NCBI GenBank assembly: GCA_012729855.1
Contig: JAAYCI010000004.1
Coordinates: 1-64,000, forward strand
Length of the DNA: 64,000 bases
Source: Oscillospiraceae bacterium
GTDB lineage: Bacteria > Bacillota > Clostridia > Oscillospirales > Ruminococcaceae
Direction: 5' to 3'
The notes beneath the pieces are model-generated. The model did not search any database. It saw only the letters and a program-made list of their open reading frames with translations, and had not been told where the DNA came from. The position numbers and the translations under genes were made by a program. Shown here piece after piece: positions 37,183 to 46,010 of the stretch; the stretch's first letter is position 1; every line of letters starts with the position of its first letter.

Positions 37183-38469
37183 TTATTCGTACCGCAGCGC
37201 GTCTATGGGGTCCAGCTTGGCCGCTTTGTTGGCCGGGTAGTAGCCAAAGAACACGCCAATAGCCATGGAAAAACCGGTGGCCAGCGCAATGGTGGCGATA
37301 GACGGCGAAGCCGCCGTGCCGATGAGGCTGGCGCCCCACACCCCCAGCAGCGTGCCCAGCCCAATGCCGATGACACCGCCGACCAGGCAGATGATGACGG
37401 CCTCTACCACAAACTGCACGCGGATCTCGCCGTTGGTGGCGCCAATGGCCTTGCGGGTGCCAATCTCGCGGGTGCGCTCGGTGATGGATACCATCATGAT
37501 GTTCATCACGCCGATGCCGCCCACCAACAGCGATATGCCGGCAATGGCCGCAATGGCCAGCTCGATGGTATCCATCATGCTGCTCACCGTGTCCATCATG
37601 CTTTCCATGCTGGTCAGGCTCACGCCGTAGTCGGCGTTGCGGGAATAGTATTTGTCAAAGAAGGTGGTGGCTGCTTCGGCAAAGGCGGTGGAATTGGTGC
37701 CGGCTGTGGTAACGATGGTGGCGTTGGAATATCCACCGCTGCCGGTAACCTTATTGGCGGTGGCCAGCGGGATGTACACGGTGGTGGAGAGGTCTTTATC
37801 GGATGCCGTTTGCCCGCCCATCATGCTGCTGGCCTGGTATTCGTACACGCCCACAATGGTATAGATGCCCACGTGCTCGCCCGCTGTAATGGTAATTTGC
37901 CGGCCCAGCGGGTCTTTACTGCCAAACATGTTGCTCACCAGCTTGTCGCTTACCACGGCCACCTTTTTGGCGCCGGCGTTGTCGCGGCTGTTCAAAAAGC
38001 GGCCGCTGGCCACGGTGAGGCTGTTGGCGTCGGCGTAGCCGTCGTTCACACCGGTAAGGCTGAGGTTGGCGTACAGCCGCCCGCTGGTGGTTTGCCCGCT
38101 GCCCACACTGTCGCTGAGGCTGATGGCCTTGATCTCATCGGGAAATGTAGCGCGCAAATCGTCCAGCATGGCGTCGGTCAGCAGGTTTTTGTCGTCTATT
38201 GCGCCGCCGGAGGAGATCCCCATCAGGCTGGCCATGCCATTGCCGCCACTGCGGCCTTCCTCCTTCTTGCTTTGCAGCGAGAGGGTAACATTGTTCACCC
38301 CCAGGCCCGACATGCTGTCGGTCACCGAGCCGGTAAGGGAATCGCCCAGCGTGAGGATGGCGATGACCGACCCAATGCCGATGATGATGCCCAGCATGGT
38401 AAGCAGCGCGCGCATTTTATTGGCCCACAGGCTGGAAAATGCCTGGGAGATGTTTTCCACTAAATTCAT
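37183..38469 (-). CDS. MacB-type ABC transporter permease
   Basis: A 428-residue permease with an N-terminal membrane segment (about 18-40, MRALLTMLGIIIGIGSVIAI), a MacB periplasmic-core-like domain (about 50-290), and three FtsX segments (about 290-420). The cytosolic motif ERTREIGTRKAIGA is typical. It is the last gene of an HlyD / ATPase / small ORF / permease operon, probably exporting peptides or drugs across the membrane. Confidence 0.92.
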   Translation of the reverse strand: MNLVENISQAFSSLWANKMRALLTMLGIIIGIGSVIAILTLGDSLTGSVTDSMSGLGVNNVTLSLQSKKEEGRSGGNGMASLMGISSGGAIDDKNLLTDAMLDDLRATFPDEIKAISLSDSVGSGQTTSGRLYANLSLTGVNDGYADANSLTVASGRFLNSRDNAGAKKVAVVSDKLVSNMFGSKDPLGRQITITAGEHVGIYTIVGVYEYQASSMMGGQTASDKDLSTTVYIPLATANKVTGSGGYSNATIVTTAGTNSTAFAEAATTFFDKYYSRNADYGVSLTSMESMMDTVSSMMDTIELAIAAIAGISLLVGGIGVMNIMMVSITERTREIGTRKAIGATNGEIRVQFVVEAVIICLVGGVIGIGLGTLLGVWGASLIGTAASPSIATIALATGFSMAIGVFFGYYPANKAAKLDPIDALRYE

Positions 38470-38478
38470 TGGCTCACC

Positions 38479-38622
38479 TCACGCCCGGCCGGCATCGGGC
38501 CGCCGGCTGCGCCACAGGCATAGCCCGCACACCGCCCCAAGGATAGCCCCGGCGGCCAGCAGGCCTTTGCGCAGGGCCACAAACCGCTGGCGCTGCGCGC
38601 CAAACATAAACGCGTGGTACAT
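38479..38622 (-). CDS. small membrane protein, 47 residues
   Basis: An ORF coding for 47 residues. Its ATG overlaps the ATPase stop as TGATG, and its TGA comes 9 bases before the permease ATG. The product has a basic start (RQRFVALRKG), one hydrophobic segment (about 20-38, LLAAGAILGAVCGLCLW) and a basic end. Translational coupling and the lack of any other use for the gap suggest a real small subunit, though family support is lacking. Confidence 0.55.
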   Translation of the reverse strand: MYHAFMFGAQRQRFVALRKGLLAAGAILGAVCGLCLWRSRRPDAGRA

Positions 38623-39335
38623 CACACAGCCACCCCCTCTGCAAAGCTGCCGCGGCGCTCGCCCACAATACTGCCGTCCTTCAGTGTGATGATGCGCCCG
38701 GTCTCCTCGGCCAGTTCCTGGCTGTGGGTGATGAGCACAATGGTTTTGCCATGGTTTTTGTGCAGGTCGTGGAAGAGGTCCATCACCATGCGGCCGGTCT
38801 GGCTGTCCAGCGCGCCGGTGGGCTCGTCCGCCAGGATGATGGAGGGGTCGCACGCCATGGCGCGGGCAATGGCCACCCGCTGCTTCTGCCCGCCCGAGAG
38901 CTCGTTCGGCTGGTGGTGCATGCGGTCGCCCATGCCCACCATCTCCAGCAGCTCTTTGGCGCGCTGCCGGCGCTTGCCGCCGGAAACGCCAGCGTACAGC
39001 AGCGGCAGCTCCACATTGCGCCGTGCCGTGCTGCGGCCAATCAGGTTGAAGGTTTGGAACACAAAGCCAATCTCCCGGTTGCGCACATGAGACAGCTCTT
39101 TGTCCGACTCATTTCGCACATCGATGCCGTTCAAATAATAGCGGCCATCGCTGGGCTTGTCCAGAATGCCCAATATGTTCATGATGGTAGACTTGCCGCT
39201 GCCGCTCTCGCCCACAATGGAGATAAACTCCCCTGCCTGTACTGAAAGGTTGATGCCGTTCAGCACCTGCAGCTCGTTCTCCTTGCCTTCGTAGTAACGC
39301 TTGATGATGTTTTCCATCTGAATCATCACTGCCAT
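38622..39335 (-). CDS. MacB-type ABC transporter ATPase
   Basis: A 237-residue ATPase with Walker A GESGSGKST, signature ELSGGQKQRV and Walker B IILADEPTGALD, of the MacB/LolD class. GGAGG is 11 bases before the ATG at 39335, which lies one base after the HlyD stop. A further ATG at 39326 is possible. Energises the permease at 37183. Confidence 0.92.
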   Translation of the reverse strand: MAVMIQMENIIKRYYEGKENELQVLNGINLSVQAGEFISIVGESGSGKSTIMNILGILDKPSDGRYYLNGIDVRNESDKELSHVRNREIGFVFQTFNLIGRSTARRNVELPLLYAGVSGGKRRQRAKELLEMVGMGDRMHHQPNELSGGQKQRVAIARAMACDPSIILADEPTGALDSQTGRMVMDLFHDLHKNHGKTIVLITHSQELAEETGRIITLKDGSIVGERRGSFAEGVAV

Positions 39336-39336
39336 A

Positions 39337-40935
39337 TCAGCCGCCACCTCCCCCGCCGCCAAACATGAAGCCGCCGGCGGTGCTTGTGCTCACATTCTTG
39401 CCCTCGGGGTCGGCCAGCAGCTGCATGCCTGCCTCCAGGCCGGCGCCCGAAATCTCGATGTAATAGTCGGTCTCCATGCCGGTTTCCACCGCAATGGCCC
39501 TGCCGGCCGGGGCGGCTTCCTCGCCGGGCGGCGTGTTCGGCGGGGCCGCCGGGCCGGCATCCTCATTGGCGGCCGGCTCGTAGGCATACACCACGGTCTG
39601 GCCTGTGGCGTCGGTGGTAACGGCGTCGTAGGGCACGGCAAACACGCCGTCCCTGGCCTCGGTAACAATGTTGAGTTTGGTGCTCATGCCAATGGCCAGA
39701 GCGCCCACGGGGCTGGTCACCTCCGCCACCACGGTGAAGTTGCCGCTGGTGTCGGTGGCTTTGGGCGAAACGCTCTTCACCCGGCCGGTCCATTCCTCAC
39801 CACTCACGGCGTCGGTGGTAATGGTCACCGGCATACCGGTGCGCACCAGAACCGCGTCATATTCGGGGATGCTGGAGGTGATCTCCAGCTTGTCGGTGTC
39901 CTCGATGGTGAACAGCGCCGCCCCGGCGGTGGCCGTGGTACCCATGGTGCTGCCGCCGGCACTCTGGCCCACCTCGGCGCTCATGGATGTGATGGTGCCC
40001 GAGACGGGCGCTTCTATCACACACTTTTCTTTGTCTTCCAGGTAGCCCTCCAGCTGGGTGCGGTAGGTGGCGGTGCTGTCCTTCACCTTCAGGGTGTTGA
40101 TGGTGTCCTGCGCGTTCTCAATGCTGATGGAGTTGGTGCGCCAGGCGGTCTCGCGGCTTTGCACCTTGGCGTCGTAGGTGGCCTGGGCCTGGTCTGCCGC
40201 GGCGCTTTTGGTGGCCTCCGCCTGCTCGGCCACCGTCAGGGCGGCCTGGGCCTCGGTAACGGCCTGCTGCAGCTGCAGGGTCACACCCGGGTCGTAGCCC
40301 TCGTCGCCCTCGGCAGGCGCGGCCGCCAGCGCCTTTTCGGCGGCTTTCAGCGCCGATTTTTTCTCTTTGCGGTCCGCTTTGGCGCTCTGGTAATCATCAT
40401 TGGCGCTGTTTATGGCATCTTGAGCGTCCTGCACCTCGCCCGCCAGGCGGTCATCGTCCAGCGTGCGCTGGTTGCCCGCGTCCTCCAGCTTGCGCTCGGC
40501 CTGCGAAAGGGACAGCGCGTCCTGCGCGTTGGTGTCGCTGATGGTCTTTTGCACGGTGGCAATGTCCTTGTCCAGGTCGGTGCTGTCCAAAAGGGCCAGC
40601 GGCTGCCCGGCGGTTACCCGGCTGCCCTCCTCCACATACACCTCGGTTATGTCGTTGGCAAGGCTGCTGGTCACGTCGCGGCTCACGCTGCTTTGCAGGG
40701 TGCTGGTACCGCTGACGATCTGCTGCAGGTCCACACGCTCCAGCGTAAGGGTTTGGGGCGGCGCCACCGTATTGGCTGCCGCGCGGTTCATGCTGGCCAT
40801 GAAGCCCAGCACCACCGCCGCCACAACAACCACGATAACCAAAAAAATGACCAGCTTTTTATGCTTTTTGAGAAAGCCACGGAACCGGCCGCCGCCGGCG
40901 CCTTTTTCTTTGGGGATTTGCCGCGAGTCTGTCAT
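39337..40935 (-). CDS. HlyD/RND-type membrane fusion protein
   Basis: A 532-residue adaptor. A basic Gly-rich N-terminus is followed by one membrane segment (about 29-50). A lipoyl-like half motif flanks a long coiled-coil hairpin (about 110-290, rich in Ala, Glu, Gln). The second lipoyl half (CVIEAPVSGTITSM) and beta-barrel follow. The C-terminus ends in a run of glycines (FGGGGGGG) after a Pro/Ala-rich loop. First gene of the efflux operon; bridges the transporter to the envelope. Confidence 0.9.
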   Translation of the reverse strand: MTDSRQIPKEKGAGGGRFRGFLKKHKKLVIFLVIVVVVAAVVLGFMASMNRAAANTVAPPQTLTLERVDLQQIVSGTSTLQSSVSRDVTSSLANDITEVYVEEGSRVTAGQPLALLDSTDLDKDIATVQKTISDTNAQDALSLSQAERKLEDAGNQRTLDDDRLAGEVQDAQDAINSANDDYQSAKADRKEKKSALKAAEKALAAAPAEGDEGYDPGVTLQLQQAVTEAQAALTVAEQAEATKSAAADQAQATYDAKVQSRETAWRTNSISIENAQDTINTLKVKDSTATYRTQLEGYLEDKEKCVIEAPVSGTITSMSAEVGQSAGGSTMGTTATAGAALFTIEDTDKLEITSSIPEYDAVLVRTGMPVTITTDAVSGEEWTGRVKSVSPKATDTSGNFTVVAEVTSPVGALAIGMSTKLNIVTEARDGVFAVPYDAVTTDATGQTVVYAYEPAANEDAGPAAPPNTPPGEEAAPAGRAIAVETGMETDYYIEISGAGLEAGMQLLADPEGKNVSTSTAGGFMFGGGGGGG

Positions 40936-41193
40936 GCATCAACATTCCTTCCATGCTTTTTCTGCTTTTGCCGCCTATACCAAAGCGGCAAAATAGCCCA
41001 TGTGCCTATTTATATAAAATGGGAAACTGGCGCCATTATACCGGGCCAAGGTAAACTCAGTATCAACGTGCGGGGCCAGAAAAAATTATCATATTTTGCA
41101 CACAAACATATACCAACCGCACACCCACCCATGTGTGGTATCTCGTGGCCATATCGTGTATGATAAAGGCAGCAGCCACAAGGAGGTGGGCAG

Positions 41194-42135
41194 ATGACAA
41201 AGCAGACATTCACCTATCTTTCGGCAGACCAAAAAACGCCCATACACGCGGTAATATGGGCGCCGGAAACACAACCCGCAGCCATCCTGCAAATTGCCCA
41301 CGGTATGGTGGAGTTTATAGACCGGTACGACGCATTCGCCGCCTATTTGACCGCCCAGGGCTTTCTGGTGGCCGGCAACGACCACCTGGGCCACGGGGCT
41401 TCGGTAACCGGCGAGGAACATTGGGGCTACTTTGCCGAGGTGGGCGGCGCCGACTGCGTACTGGAGGACATGCGCCAGCTTACCCTGCTGGCAAAAACGC
41501 GCTGCCCCGGTGTGCCGTTTTTCCTTTTGGGGCACAGCATGGGGTCCTTCTTTACCCGGAAATATCTTTGCCTGTATGGCAAAGAACTAAACGGCGCCAT
41601 CATCTGCGGCACCGGCTGGCAGCCGGCGGCGGCGCTGGCCACCGGCAGCTTCCTCACCCGGCTGCTGGCGGTGTTCCGCGGCTGGCACTACCGCAGCAAA
41701 TTCATAGACAAGCTGGCCTTTGGCGGCATGAACAAGCCCTTTGAGCCCGCCGCCACCCCCAAAGACTGGCTGACGCGGGACGCACGGGTGGTGCAGGCCT
41801 ACCTGCAAGACGCGCGCAACGGCTTTATCTTCACCCTCAACGCCTGTCACGGCCTGTTCAGCACCATTGCGTATGTGCAAAACCCCAGGCACCTGGCCCA
41901 CATGCCCAAGGCGCTGCCGGTGCTGTTTATCGCCGGCCAGGCCGACCCCGTGGGCAACATGGGCAAAGGCGTGGAGAAGGTTGCCGCCACCTTTACGCAG
42001 GCAGGTATGCAGCAGGTTAAAACCATATTGTACCCCGAATACCGGCATGAGATTTTAAACGAGCTGGGGAAAGAAGTGGTGTACAAAGACGTGGCCGAAT
42101 GGATACGCAGTGTCATTGCCTCGCAGGATGGTTGA
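41194..42135 (+). CDS. alpha/beta hydrolase (monoacylglycerol lipase-like)
   Basis: A 313-residue soluble hydrolase of the PldB/MGL family. The nucleophile elbow is LLGHSMGSFF (about 113), the acid lies in IAGQADPVGN, and the His in EYRHEILNE. The oxyanion region is LQIAHGMVEF. AAGGAGGTG lies before the ATG. It is divergent from the HlyD operon. The 258-base gap between them (40936-41193) holds no gene, only an imperfect inverted repeat near 41108-41139. Confidence 0.88.
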   Translation: MTKQTFTYLSADQKTPIHAVIWAPETQPAAILQIAHGMVEFIDRYDAFAAYLTAQGFLVAGNDHLGHGASVTGEEHWGYFAEVGGADCVLEDMRQLTLLAKTRCPGVPFFLLGHSMGSFFTRKYLCLYGKELNGAIICGTGWQPAAALATGSFLTRLLAVFRGWHYRSKFIDKLAFGGMNKPFEPAATPKDWLTRDARVVQAYLQDARNGFIFTLNACHGLFSTIAYVQNPRHLAHMPKALPVLFIAGQADPVGNMGKGVEKVAATFTQAGMQQVKTILYPEYRHEILNELGKEVVYKDVAEWIRSVIASQDG

Positions 42136-42172
42136 GCCGCCATGCCTGCCACCCTTGCCACACAAAGCCAAA

Positions 42173-42208
42173 GAAGCCGGTACCGCCCAAATGGGAGGCA
42201 CCGGCTTC
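42173..42208. terminator. bidirectional terminator after hydrolase gene
   Basis: GAAGCCGGT/ACCGGCTTC with further internal pairing, followed by TTCATTT on the plus strand. It separates the convergent hydrolase and lipoprotein genes. Confidence 0.78.
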
Positions 42209-42238
42209 TTCATTTAAAACGCTTATAGTCCTGTAGGC

Positions 42239-43117
42239 TTAATAAACAAACTCGCACACATAGCCGCCGTCCTGCCAGTAGATATTCACATAGCTGAGCA
42301 GCCAGGGGTTGAAGCTGTCGTAGGAGTTGCTGGTGTCGCCATCCACGTCGGTGATGTACAGCGTCCACTCGGTGTTCAGCCAGTCGCCCTGGGAGGCCAC
42401 GCCCGTAACCGTGGTGGACTCTCCGCCATACAGAATGGCCGGCAGGATGTCGATATCATCGGAGGCGCCGGCGTTCCGCACGCCCATGTGGATGGAGTAG
42501 ATGTCGTAAGAGGACTCATTATACACGTTGAAGGTATACTGGCCGTTGGTGTCGTTGCCGGTACCGGTTACAACAGGCTCAGGTTCGGGGGCGGTTCCGC
42601 CGCCGCCGCCAACATCATCTGTCGCATTGGTACCATCCACCGTGCCCGCCACTGTGGAACTGTCGCCGTCGGGGCCGTAAACCACAGCCTGCAGGCCGTC
42701 GTCGGCAAACTCAATAAGTACTTCCGAGCCGTCCACCAGCGTAACGCGGGAGAACAGGTACACATACTTGTCTTCATCCACAATGCGCAGGTCATAGGTG
42801 TCAAACTCATACTTTTGCAGGGAAATGTCGTATGAACCGCCGCTTTTGAGGATGCTGGTGCTGCCCAATTGGTCGATGCCCCAGTCGTTCGACGCCGTGG
42901 GCGTTGCGTACAGCTCATTGAAGATATAGGTGGTGTTGTTGGTAATGGCCACATCAATGGTATCACTGCCGGTTGGGGTAGGGTCCGGGGTGGTGGCGGG
43001 CGTGCTGGCAGGCGGTGCGGGGGTGGAACTGGAGGCCGGGGTTTTCGGGTTTCCGCACGCTACCAGAAACACCGCAATCATAACCAGGCCAAGGCATGCA
43101 GTAAAGCTTTTTTTCAT
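42239..43117 (-). CDS. lipoprotein with two related beta domains
   Basis: A 292-residue lipoprotein. The signal peptide ends in a lipobox (FLVACG, lipidated Cys near residue 21). A Thr/Pro/Ser linker follows, then two domains of about 90 residues that look alike (ITNNTTYIFNELYATP... and VYNESSYDIYSIHMGV..., each with an Asp-rich turn), joined by a Gly/Pro linker. I do not recognise a function. The start at 43117 has GGAGG nine bases upstream. It lies downstream of the LuxR regulator and may be its target. Confidence 0.8.
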   Translation of the reverse strand: MKKSFTACLGLVMIAVFLVACGNPKTPASSSTPAPPASTPATTPDPTPTGSDTIDVAITNNTTYIFNELYATPTASNDWGIDQLGSTSILKSGGSYDISLQKYEFDTYDLRIVDEDKYVYLFSRVTLVDGSEVLIEFADDGLQAVVYGPDGDSSTVAGTVDGTNATDDVGGGGGTAPEPEPVVTGTGNDTNGQYTFNVYNESSYDIYSIHMGVRNAGASDDIDILPAILYGGESTTVTGVASQGDWLNTEWTLYITDVDGDTSNSYDSFNPWLLSYVNIYWQDGGYVCEFVY

Positions 43118-43196
43118 AAATGTTATCCTCCATTGCAGGTATAGGGGCCGGTAGGTCACTCCCTAAATAGCATACCGCAACGCAGGACTTTTGATA

Positions 43197-45713
43197 TCAT
43201 CGATAAGAGATGAGGCCGTGCTCGGAGAGCTTGCTTTCCAGCAGGTTCCGTTTGCTTTTCAGGGTGCTGTCTATGCCCAGTTTACTATACACTGCCTGCA
43301 GGTGGGTGCGCACGGTGGCTACAGAGGTACCTGTTGCCTCGGCAATCTCCTGGTTGCTGCGGCGCATGGCCGCCAGCAGGGCAATCTCATGCTCCCGCGC
43401 CGTGAGGGAAAACGCCGTGCCCGTACCGCTGTAAGGCTGTTGCTTTTTTCGGGCCTGCTGCAGGCTGGCTGCCATGCCCTGAATGGCCGCCGTGTCCGCT
43501 TTGGAGGGCGCCCCCGCCATGCCGGCCAGGAGCGGCAGCACCTCTTCGCCATACTCGGCAAAGGGCAGCAGCAAGCCATCGGGCAGGGCCAGGGCCAGCG
43601 CCTGCGCCAGGTGCTTCTGCGCCTGCTGCATGCCACCCGAACGGTAGTATGCGCAGCCAAGAAAAACACCCCCATAAATTTGTGGAATGAGATTGCCCGC
43701 CGTCTGGGCATCCGCCATAAAAAGTTCGGCCAAAGCATACAGGCGGGCATAGTCCTTCACCGCCAGGCAGTATTGCAGGTGCACCATCTGCGCAAAGGGT
43801 ATGGCCGGCAGCGGCAAAAGCCCCTCGTCAAAGCTGCCCGCTTTCAGCCAGGCAACCAGCTTTTCAGGGCGGCCCAGCAGGCACCATAAATGCCCAAGGG
43901 CCATGTCGGCCGCAAACTCCAAAGACGGCAGGGCGCTTTCCGTGTCCGCTTCCAGGCGCTGCAGTGCGGTGCTAAGCGCGGCTTTATCCCCGCTTAGCAT
44001 GGCCAGGCGCGCCTGCACATATGCCTCACACAGCAGCAGGCTGCTTTGGCCAAAGCGCCGGGCAAGGTACTCCCCCTGCAGGCATTTTTCCCGCGCGCCC
44101 TCCACCCTGCCCTGGTACAGCAGCCTTTCGGCGGCCATCATCTGCGCGCCGCCGCTGCCGTGGCCGTCGGCCAGCTGGGTGTAGGCCGGCAGGCAAGCCT
44201 CCATGTGGGCCAGCTCTTCCGCCAGCCGCCCCGCCTCGCGGTGGTACATGTACAGCACCGACGGGCAGCCCATGGTCCAGGGAACGGCGCGGTTCACCAG
44301 GCGCGAACGCCCTTTGATGAGCGCATAGGCCTGCTGGTGGCAGGCGCCCATCTTTTCAATGTCGTTATAAACGGCAAAGCTCTGCATCAGGGCCAGCTCG
44401 CCCAGCAGCTTGTTTTTTTCTTCCCCGGGCAGCGGCAGGCCGGGAATCATCGCCTCAATTTCCCCGCACAGGCGCATATAGCTCTCGTAGTGGCCGGCCG
44501 CAAACAGCTCATAGCAAAAGGCCAGCAGGTTCAGCGGGTAGTCGCGCTTCACATCCTCGGGGCATTGCAGCAGAATATCCTCGATCATCTCCGCCGAGCA
44601 CAGCTCGCCCGCCGAGTGCAGCTCTACGTCGGTAAGGGCAACGGCGAACAGGCGGCGGTACTCGCCCGCGGCGTGGTAGCAGGCCACCGCCATCAGCTTG
44701 TTACCCACCTTTTCGCTCCACAGCCCGGCCTGCAGCCAGGCCTGCCGGCGGAAGTCCTCGCTTTGCTGGTCATGCAGCTCCCGCAGCATTTCCAGCAGCA
44801 GGGCGTGGAAATAGTAGCGTTTTTCCTGCGCGTTGTAGCGCACAAAGCCGCGGCAGCTCAGCACCTGCGGCAAATCCTGGGGCAAATAATCCGCCTGCAG
44901 CAGATGCTGCACCTGCGGCAAAGTGAAGGACTGGAACAGCGACAGCTTCAGCAGTATTTGCTGCGCGTGCGTGTCCAGGTGCAGCCACACAAACTCCCGC
45001 ATCAGGCGGAACAGGTCATGGGCGGACGCGCCGCTGCCCGTGCCCTCGGCCGCGTGCAGCAGCTGCAGGTAAACGGCGGCCATCCAGCCCTCGGTTTTCT
45101 GCCACACGGCGGCCACTTCCGCGCGGGGCAGCGCCAGCCCCACCCTGGCAAAATAATCGGCCACTTCGTCCTCGGTGAGCGCAAACCACTCCTGCCCCAC
45201 AAAGTGCACCGCACGGCTGGCCAGCTGCCGCACACTGCCCTCCAGCGGCTGCGATACCAGCACGACGTGCAGCCGTTCGCCGGGCATCTGTTCCCACAGC
45301 ATGGCAAAATTGCCGGGGAACTGCCCGGCCCAATACTGGAAGTTATCAATCACAATATAGCTTTCCTCATCGCCGCCCAGCCCGTGCAAAATCTCGGCTA
45401 TGGCGCCCAGCGTTTTGGGGCTGGGTTCACCCAAAGCCATCAGCCGCCCGGAAGCCGCGCGGTCCACCCGGGACAACAACTGGCAGAAACGCTGCCAGCC
45501 CGCCCACAGGTCTTCGTCCTCCAAAACCGTGAACCAAATGACCTGCTGCTGGGGCAGCCGGCTGAACAGCATCTCGTGCACCGCAGTGGTTTTGCCGTAG
45601 CCGGAGGGCGCCTCCACGTAGGTGATGGGGGCACGCAGCATGCCCGCCAGGCGCTGGCCAAGGCGGGGCGAGAGGTATTTCATCTCAAGGTTGGGCATTT
45701 TCTTGCGTGGCAT
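43197..45713 (-). CDS. MalT-like LuxR regulator (LAL type)
   Basis: An 838-residue ATP-dependent regulator. The N-terminal STAND-type P-loop is EAPSGYGKTT (about 36-45) and the Walker B-like YIVIDNFQYW follows near 120. A long helical TPR-like region (about 330-700) leads to the C-terminal LuxR helix-turn-helix (about 770-825: LTAREHEIALL, SNQEIAEATG, TVRTHLQAVYSKLG). Such proteins sense a small ligand. It has its own promoter and precedes the lipoprotein gene. Confidence 0.92.
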   Translation of the reverse strand: MPRKKMPNLEMKYLSPRLGQRLAGMLRAPITYVEAPSGYGKTTAVHEMLFSRLPQQQVIWFTVLEDEDLWAGWQRFCQLLSRVDRAASGRLMALGEPSPKTLGAIAEILHGLGGDEESYIVIDNFQYWAGQFPGNFAMLWEQMPGERLHVVLVSQPLEGSVRQLASRAVHFVGQEWFALTEDEVADYFARVGLALPRAEVAAVWQKTEGWMAAVYLQLLHAAEGTGSGASAHDLFRLMREFVWLHLDTHAQQILLKLSLFQSFTLPQVQHLLQADYLPQDLPQVLSCRGFVRYNAQEKRYYFHALLLEMLRELHDQQSEDFRRQAWLQAGLWSEKVGNKLMAVACYHAAGEYRRLFAVALTDVELHSAGELCSAEMIEDILLQCPEDVKRDYPLNLLAFCYELFAAGHYESYMRLCGEIEAMIPGLPLPGEEKNKLLGELALMQSFAVYNDIEKMGACHQQAYALIKGRSRLVNRAVPWTMGCPSVLYMYHREAGRLAEELAHMEACLPAYTQLADGHGSGGAQMMAAERLLYQGRVEGAREKCLQGEYLARRFGQSSLLLCEAYVQARLAMLSGDKAALSTALQRLEADTESALPSLEFAADMALGHLWCLLGRPEKLVAWLKAGSFDEGLLPLPAIPFAQMVHLQYCLAVKDYARLYALAELFMADAQTAGNLIPQIYGGVFLGCAYYRSGGMQQAQKHLAQALALALPDGLLLPFAEYGEEVLPLLAGMAGAPSKADTAAIQGMAASLQQARKKQQPYSGTGTAFSLTAREHEIALLAAMRRSNQEIAEATGTSVATVRTHLQAVYSKLGIDSTLKSKRNLLESKLSEHGLISYR

Positions 45714-45827
45714 GGGTGCGGCGCTTCCTTTCGCGGGCGTTTATAACGGGGCTGTTTAGCTTCATGGATGTCAACTGTTCATTGGGGCGTCTTTGGATAT
45801 CCCCCAGCCAGAGGTATATTTGACTTA

Positions 45828-45856
45828 ATTATAAGTAGTGCCGGAAAATAAAGCAA
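45828..45856 (-). promoter_or_regulatory. promoter of the LuxR regulator gene
   Basis: On the minus strand TTGCTT (45851-45856), a 17-base spacer, TATAAT (45828-45833). It leaves a leader of about 110 bases. The gap 45714-46010 otherwise holds only the upstream terminator. Confidence 0.75.
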
Positions 45857-45927
45857 TGACGTATGTTGCAGGGCCGGTTTTTCACGCACCTGAGCATGTT
45901 GCATGGTTACATGCCCTGAAAGCCCTC

Positions 45928-45968
45928 CATCAAAAAACATCATGGCATAGCCATGATGTTTTTTGATG
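45928..45968. terminator. bidirectional terminator after MFS gene
   Basis: A 19-bp perfect stem CATCAAAAAACATCATGGC with loop ATA; the A/T-rich arms give a T-run on both strands. It ends the XRE-MFS transcript. Confidence 0.85.
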
Positions 45969-46010
45969 ATCATGATAAAACGGCTTATGTGCAGCCACTT
46001 TTTTCACAAG

